This document shows, in pieces, positions 6,739 through 10,720 of a DNA stretch of 10,720 nucleotides. The DNA comes from Firmicutes bacterium CAG:95 (GTDB lineage: Bacteria > Bacillota > Clostridia > Lachnospirales > Lachnospiraceae). The translations under genes were made by a program, and so were the position numbers. Under the pieces are notes generated by a model. The model did not search any database. It was not told the DNA's origin and saw nothing but the letters and a program-made list of their open reading frames with translations. Within the stretch, counting starts at the first letter, position 1; every line of letters starts with the position of its first letter. Location of the stretch: assembly GCA_000438155.1 (NCBI GenBank), contig FR902852.1, positions 1 through 10,720 on the forward strand, read 5' to 3'.

Positions 6739-9700
6739 ATGTCAGAAACAAAGCAAGAAGTGTATCAGCCGATGACATTTGATGCCATCAGAATTGGTTT
6801 AGCATCTCCTGATAAGATCAGGGAATGGTCCAGAGGCGAGGTAACAAAGCCTGAGACAATCAATTACAGAACCTTGAAGCCTGAAAAAGATGGTCTGTTC
6901 TGTGAAAGAATCTTTGGACCGAGCAAGGACTGGGAATGTCATTGTGGTAAATATAAGAAGATCAGATATAAGGGTGTTGTCTGCGACCGATGCGGTGTTG
7001 AAGTGACCAAATCAAGCGTTCGTAGAGAGCGTATGGGACACATCGAGCTGGCAGCTCCGGTATCCCACATCTGGTATTTTAAGGGAATCCCGAGCCGTAT
7101 GGGACTGATTCTGGATTTATCACCCAGAGTACTGGAAAAGGTATTATATTTTGCTTCCTATATTGTACTGGACGCAGGTGAAACCGATCTGGAATACAAG
7201 CAGGTTCTGTCTGAGAAGGAATATCAGGATGCAAGAGATACATGGGGCAACAGGTTCCGTGTTGGTATGGGTGCAGAAGCAATCAAAGAGCTTCTCGAGG
7301 CCATTGATCTTGAGAAGGACGCAGAAGAATTGAAGGCAGGATTAAAGGATTCTACCGGTCAGAAGCGTGCCAGAATTATTAAGCGTTTAGAGGTCGTTGA
7401 AGCATTCCGTGAATCCGGAAATGAACCTTCATGGATGATCATGGATGCGATTCCGGTAATTCCTCCGGATCTTCGTCCTATGGTTCAGTTGGACGGTGGA
7501 CGTTTTGCCACCTCCGATCTGAATGATTTATATCGTAGAATTATCAACCGTAACAACCGTCTGAAGAGACTTCTTGAACTCGGTGCACCGGACATCATCG
7601 TTCGTAACGAGAAGAGAATGCTTCAGGAGGCAGTCGATGCCCTGATTGATAACGGTAGAAGAGGAAGACCGGTAACCGGACCCGGTAACCGTGCATTAAA
7701 GTCTCTTTCCGATATGCTAAAGGGTAAATCCGGACGTTTCCGTCAGAACCTGTTAGGTAAGCGTGTTGACTATTCCGGACGTTCCGTTATCGTCGTTGGA
7801 CCGGAGCTGAAGATTTATCAGTGTGGTCTTCCAAAGGAGATGGCAATTGAATTATTCAAGCCTTTTGTTATGAAAGAGCTCGTATCAAGAGGCACTTCAC
7901 AGAATATTAAGGCAGCAAAGAAGCTGGTAGAAAGACTCGACACCCAGGTATGGGATGTGCTCGAGGATGTCATTAAAGAGCATCCGGTTATGTTAAACCG
8001 TGCCCCTACACTTCACAGACTTGGTATTCAGGCGTTCGAACCGATCCTTGTAGAGGGTAAGGCAATCAAGCTTCATCCGCTTGTTTGTACCGCGTTCAAC
8101 GCTGACTTCGATGGAGACCAGATGGCAGTGCATCTTCCGTTAAGCGTAGAAGCTCAGGCAGAGTGCCGTTTCCTTCTGCTCTCTCCGAACAACCTGTTAA
8201 AGCCCTCCGATGGTGGTCCGGTTGCAGTTCCTTCCCAGGATATGGTACTTGGTATTTACTATCTGACCCAGGAGCGTCCAGGTGCAGTGGGTGAAGGCAA
8301 GTTTTTCAAGAACGTAAACGAAGCAATCCTTGCTTATGAAAATGGTGCCTGCACCTTACATTCCAGAATCAGGGTTCGGATCACCAAGAAGAATGCAGAG
8401 GGTGAAGACGTTACAGGAATCGTAGAATCCACTCTGGGAAGATTCCTCTTTAATGAAATTCTTCCTCAGGATCTTGGTTATGTAGACCGTACGAAGCCGG
8501 AGAACTTCCTGCTTCCTGAAGTCGATTTCCACGTAGGAAAGAAGCAGTTAAAGCAGATCCTTGAAAAAGTAATTAATACACATGGAGCATCCGTTACTGC
8601 AGAAGTACTTGACCTCATTAAGTCTACCGGTTACAAGTATTCTACCAGAGCAGCAATGACCGTATCCATTTCCGATATGACCGTGCCTGAACAGAAACAG
8701 GAAATGCTGGATGCCGCACAGGCAACCGTTGATAAGATTGCACAGAACTTCCGGCGTGGTCTGATCACCGAAGAAGAGCGTTATCGTGCTGTTGTAGAGA
8801 CCTGGAACGAAACCGATAAGGAATTGACCGAGGTACTGTTAAAGGGACTTGATAAGTACAACAACATCTTCATGATGGCTGACTCCGGAGCCCGTGGTTC
8901 CAATCAGCAGATCAAGCAGTTGGCAGGTATGCGTGGATTGATGGCCGATACAACAGGTAGAACCATCGAACTTCCGATCAAGTCAAACTTCCGTGAAGGT
9001 CTGGATGTACTGGAATACTTCATGTCCGCACATGGTGCACGTAAGGGATTGTCCGATACCGCACTCCGTACCGCAGACTCCGGTTACCTGACAAGACGTA
9101 TGGTTGACGTATCACAGGAATTAATTATCCGTGAGATGGACTGTATGGAAGGCTCTGATAAGATTCCGGGAATGGAAGTAAAGGCTTTCATGGACGGTAA
9201 GGAAACCATCGAAGGATTAAAGGACAGAATTACAGGAAGATTTACCTGTGAAGATATTAAAGATAAGGATGGAAACATCATTGTAAAGCGTAATCATATG
9301 ATTACACCGAGCCGTGCTTCCAGGATCTTATCTGTAGGTGTGGATGAATTGGGTGATCCGATTGAGAAGGTGAAGATCCGTACGATTCTTACCTGTCGTT
9401 CCCACAATGGTATCTGTGCAAAATGCTATGGTGCCAACATGGCAACCGGTGAACCGGTTCAGGTTGGTGAAGCAGTTGGTATTATTGCAGCACAGTCCAT
9501 CGGTGAACCCGGTACACAGCTGACCATGCGTACATTCCATACCGGTGGTGTTGCCGGTGATGATATCACACAGGGTCTTCCCCGTGTCGAGGAGCTTTTT
9601 GAGGCACGTAAGCCGAAGGGACTTGCAATTATTGCAGAATTTGGCGGCGTAGCTGCGATTAAGGATACCAAGAAGAAGCGTGAAATCATCATTACCGATC

Positions 9701-10425
9701 CCGAAAATGGAGAGTCCAAGACTTACCTGATCCCTTACGGATCCCGTATCAAGATCACAGACGGAGCTGTACTGGAGGCCGGTGATGAACTTACCGAAGG
9801 TAGTGTAAATCCTCATGACCTTCTGAAGATTAAGGGAATCCGTGCCGTACAGGATTACATGATCCGTGAAGTACAGAGAGTATACCGTCTGCAGGGTGTT
9901 GATATTTCCGATAAGCATATCGAAGTCATTGTCCGTCAGATGTTAAAGAAGGTTCGTATCGAGAATAACGGCGATACCGAATTCCTTCCGGGAACACTTG
10001 TTGATGTGCTTGATTATGAAGATATGAATGAGAAGCTGATTGCTGAAGGCAGAGAACCCGCAGAAGGCAAGCAGGTAATGCTTGGTATTACCAAGGCGGC
10101 ACTTGCAACAAACTCCTTCCTGTCTGCTGCATCCTTCCAGGAAACAACGAAGGTTCTGACAGAAGCAGCAATCAAGGGTAAGGTCGATCCTCTGATCGGT
10201 CTGAAAGAAAATGTTATCATTGGTAAGCTGATTCCGGCAGGTACCGGTATGAAGCGTTACCGCAACACCTATCTCAACACGGACTTTGAAAAGGACGAAG
10301 CTCCTGCAGAAGATCCCGAAGAGATTCAGGTAGATGAGACAGATGAAATCATTGATGATATTGATGAAACTGCAGAAGATATGGATACAGAGGATGCTGA
10401 GGATACCGTATCTGTAGAAGAATAA
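6739..10425 (+). CDS. rpoC: DNA-directed RNA polymerase subunit beta'
   Basis: RpoC carries the catalytic Mg ions and, with RpoB, forms the RNA polymerase core. The 1228-residue product has the N-terminal zinc-binding domain with C67, C69, C82 and C85. Clamp helices that bind sigma follow (about 262-307), then the catalytic NADFDGDQMA with D456, D458 and D460, and the bridge helix starting around MMADSGARGSNQQ (712-724). The second zinc site is C802, C886, C893 and C896. The trigger loop TMRTFHTGG has H934 and lacks the large SI3 insert seen in proteobacteria, as in other Gram-positives. The last 45 residues (1184-1228) are about half Asp or Glu. The start ATG 6739 has AAGGAG (6725-6730) at 8 nt, and the gap after rpoB is only 20 nt, which fits translational and transcriptional coupling. 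TAA is followed directly by an in-frame TGA (10426-10428). Transcription ends at the hairpins at 10457-10561. Confidence 0.99.
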   Translation: MSETKQEVYQPMTFDAIRIGLASPDKIREWSRGEVTKPETINYRTLKPEKDGLFCERIFGPSKDWECHCGKYKKIRYKGVVCDRCGVEVTKSSVRRERMGHIELAAPVSHIWYFKGIPSRMGLILDLSPRVLEKVLYFASYIVLDAGETDLEYKQVLSEKEYQDARDTWGNRFRVGMGAEAIKELLEAIDLEKDAEELKAGLKDSTGQKRARIIKRLEVVEAFRESGNEPSWMIMDAIPVIPPDLRPMVQLDGGRFATSDLNDLYRRIINRNNRLKRLLELGAPDIIVRNEKRMLQEAVDALIDNGRRGRPVTGPGNRALKSLSDMLKGKSGRFRQNLLGKRVDYSGRSVIVVGPELKIYQCGLPKEMAIELFKPFVMKELVSRGTSQNIKAAKKLVERLDTQVWDVLEDVIKEHPVMLNRAPTLHRLGIQAFEPILVEGKAIKLHPLVCTAFNADFDGDQMAVHLPLSVEAQAECRFLLLSPNNLLKPSDGGPVAVPSQDMVLGIYYLTQERPGAVGEGKFFKNVNEAILAYENGACTLHSRIRVRITKKNAEGEDVTGIVESTLGRFLFNEILPQDLGYVDRTKPENFLLPEVDFHVGKKQLKQILEKVINTHGASVTAEVLDLIKSTGYKYSTRAAMTVSISDMTVPEQKQEMLDAAQATVDKIAQNFRRGLITEEERYRAVVETWNETDKELTEVLLKGLDKYNNIFMMADSGARGSNQQIKQLAGMRGLMADTTGRTIELPIKSNFREGLDVLEYFMSAHGARKGLSDTALRTADSGYLTRRMVDVSQELIIREMDCMEGSDKIPGMEVKAFMDGKETIEGLKDRITGRFTCEDIKDKDGNIIVKRNHMITPSRASRILSVGVDELGDPIEKVKIRTILTCRSHNGICAKCYGANMATGEPVQVGEAVGIIAAQSIGEPGTQLTMRTFHTGGVAGDDITQGLPRVEELFEARKPKGLAIIAEFGGVAAIKDTKKKREIIITDPENGESKTYLIPYGSRIKITDGAVLEAGDELTEGSVNPHDLLKIKGIRAVQDYMIREVQRVYRLQGVDISDKHIEVIVRQMLKKVRIENNGDTEFLPGTLVDVLDYEDMNEKLIAEGREPAEGKQVMLGITKAALATNSFLSAASFQETTKVLTEAAIKGKVDPLIGLKENVIIGKLIPAGTGMKRYRNTYLNTDFEKDEAPAEDPEEIQVDETDEIIDDIDETAEDMDTEDAEDTVSVEE

Positions 10426-10429
10426 TGAT

Positions 10430-10448
10430 ATGAAAGCCGGTCTTTCAT
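10430..10448 (+). other. hairpin directly after the rpoC stop
   Basis: ATGAAAG (10430-10436) and CTTTCAT (10442-10448) form a perfect 7-bp stem with a CCGGT loop, 4 nt after the stop codon. No T tract follows, so it is not a terminator by itself. It could protect or mark the 3' end of the rpoBC mRNA. Confidence 0.6.
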
Positions 10449-10456
10449 GAAATACA

Positions 10457-10513
10457 GGGAGTCATTGCCTGAAGCTTCTGGAAACAGGGGAGGGGAATGG
10501 CTCCCTTTTTGTT
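10457..10513 (+). terminator. rpoBC intrinsic terminator 1
   Basis: GGGAGTCATT (10457-10466) pairs with AATGGCTCCC (10496-10505) as a 10-bp stem with one U-G pair. An inner stem CCTG/CAGG (10468-10471, 10485-10488) shortens the large loop. TTTTTGTT (10506-10513) follows. It is a long, branched but convincing terminator. Confidence 0.8.
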
Positions 10514-10532
10514 GGAAAACTGAATAATGTTC

Positions 10533-10561
10533 AAAAATCCATAGGATCTTCCGGATTTTTT
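10533..10561. terminator. second, possibly bidirectional terminator
   Basis: AAAAATCC (10533-10540) pairs with GGATTTTT (10553-10560), with a 12-nt loop that can itself form GGA/TCC. The T tract is on the right and the A tract on the left, so it could work in both directions. It stands between the first terminator and the next promoter, and would insulate the two transcription units. Confidence 0.6.
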
Positions 10562-10585
10562 GTCAATCTTTTTAGGAGTAAGATA

Positions 10586-10614
10586 TTGACAAGGGAAATT
10601 CCATTGTTTATACT
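10586..10614 (+). promoter_or_regulatory. near-consensus promoter for the next operon
   Basis: TTGACA (10586-10591) and TATACT (10609-10614) are exactly 17 nt apart, the best sigma-A match in the window. The start should be near 10621. T-rich sequence lies just upstream. The gene is outside the window; the str operon (rpsL first) commonly follows rpoC in this group, which is inference. Confidence 0.85.
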
Positions 10615-10624
10615 AATTTAGTGT

Positions 10625-10671
10625 GCATTTCCAGGCAAAGTATACGTATTGTATAGGCTGCCAGGAATTGC
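10625..10671 (+). repeat. 47-nt imperfect dyad in the leader of the next operon
   Basis: Two 21-nt arms (10625-10645 and 10651-10671) around a GTATT loop match as inverted repeats at 16 of 21 positions, and every mismatch is symmetric. The paired blocks are GCA/TGC, TTCC/GGAA, GGCA/TGCC and TATAC/GTATA, separated by a T-T, an A-A and a 3x3 internal loop. It begins about 4 nt after the predicted start of transcription, so it would be the first structure of the mRNA, or a DNA operator. No T tract follows. Confidence 0.75.
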
Positions 10672-10720
10672 CATATAATATAACATGTAGCTATTCAGAG
10701 CCATGCAAATTATGACAATA

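Noticed and set aside
9328..9918. A 196-codon open frame on the - strand inside rpoC
   Set aside because: It lies wholly opposite conserved rpoC codons (second zinc site, trigger loop and following region), its translation has no recognisable domain, and no SD or promoter was seen. It is a by-product of rpoC codon use.
10574..10621. AGGAG followed at 7 nt by TTG at 10586, a possible small ORF
   Set aside because: It runs only 11 codons to TAG at 10619 and coincides with the -35 and -10 boxes of a strong promoter.
10651..10679. A second promoter using TATAAT at 10674-10679
   Set aside because: The -10 is perfect, but at 17 nt the -35 would be GTATAG, and TTGTAT at 10649 needs 19 nt spacing. 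AT-rich leader sequence explains it as well; it is left as a weak possibility.

Overview
The window looks like core genome of a Clostridia-class Bacillota, most likely family Lachnospiraceae. The grounds are moderate GC, strong AGGAGG-type ribosome binding sites, Gram-positive-type RpoB and RpoC (no SI3 insert in the RpoC trigger loop, acidic C-terminal tails), and the general look of the L10, L7/L12 and RNA polymerase sequences. The family is my inference from sequence style; no search was run. All five genes are on the + strand.

Layout. (1) Positions 1-102 are upstream DNA with only a weak promoter candidate. (2) Positions 103-1410 encode a membrane-anchored CapA/PgsA-type protein (metallophosphatase-like fold) whose 3' end is part of an imperfect 30-bp tandem duplication that runs into the next promoter. 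(3) Positions 1437-1668 hold a strong extended -10 promoter, an L10-type ribosomal protein leader and an intrinsic terminator in attenuator position. (4) rplJ (L10, with an Ala/Pro/Glu-rich repeat tail) and rplL (L7/L12) follow and end in a near-perfect intrinsic terminator at 2698-2731. (5) rpoB and rpoC, only 20 nt apart, are driven by their own extended -10 promoter at 2752-2780 and a short foldable leader. (6) After rpoC come three successive hairpins, two of them convincing intrinsic terminators. A near-consensus promoter (TTGACA-17-TATACT) follows, with a striking 47-nt imperfect dyad just after the predicted transcription start. The gene it serves lies beyond the right edge; the str operon (rpsL-rpsG-fusA) is the usual neighbour in this group, but that is inference.

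How the genes work together. L10 and L7/L12 form the ribosomal stalk that recruits translation GTPases. The L10(L12)n complex is expected to bind the 1473-1540 leader and raise termination at 1569-1594, so stalk supply limits its own synthesis. RpoB and RpoC form the catalytic core of RNA polymerase. In this window they are transcriptionally separable from the stalk genes, unlike the classic E. coli beta operon where most rpoBC transcripts start upstream of rplJ or earlier. The CapA-like gene is a surface or envelope gene with no clear functional tie to the rest, and it occupies the place where rplK-rplA often stands.

I found no mobile element, CRISPR array, tRNA, rRNA or unknown multi-gene system. 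The most interesting parts are the regulatory regions: the dyad at 10625-10671, the rpoB leader, the L10 attenuator, and two local duplications.
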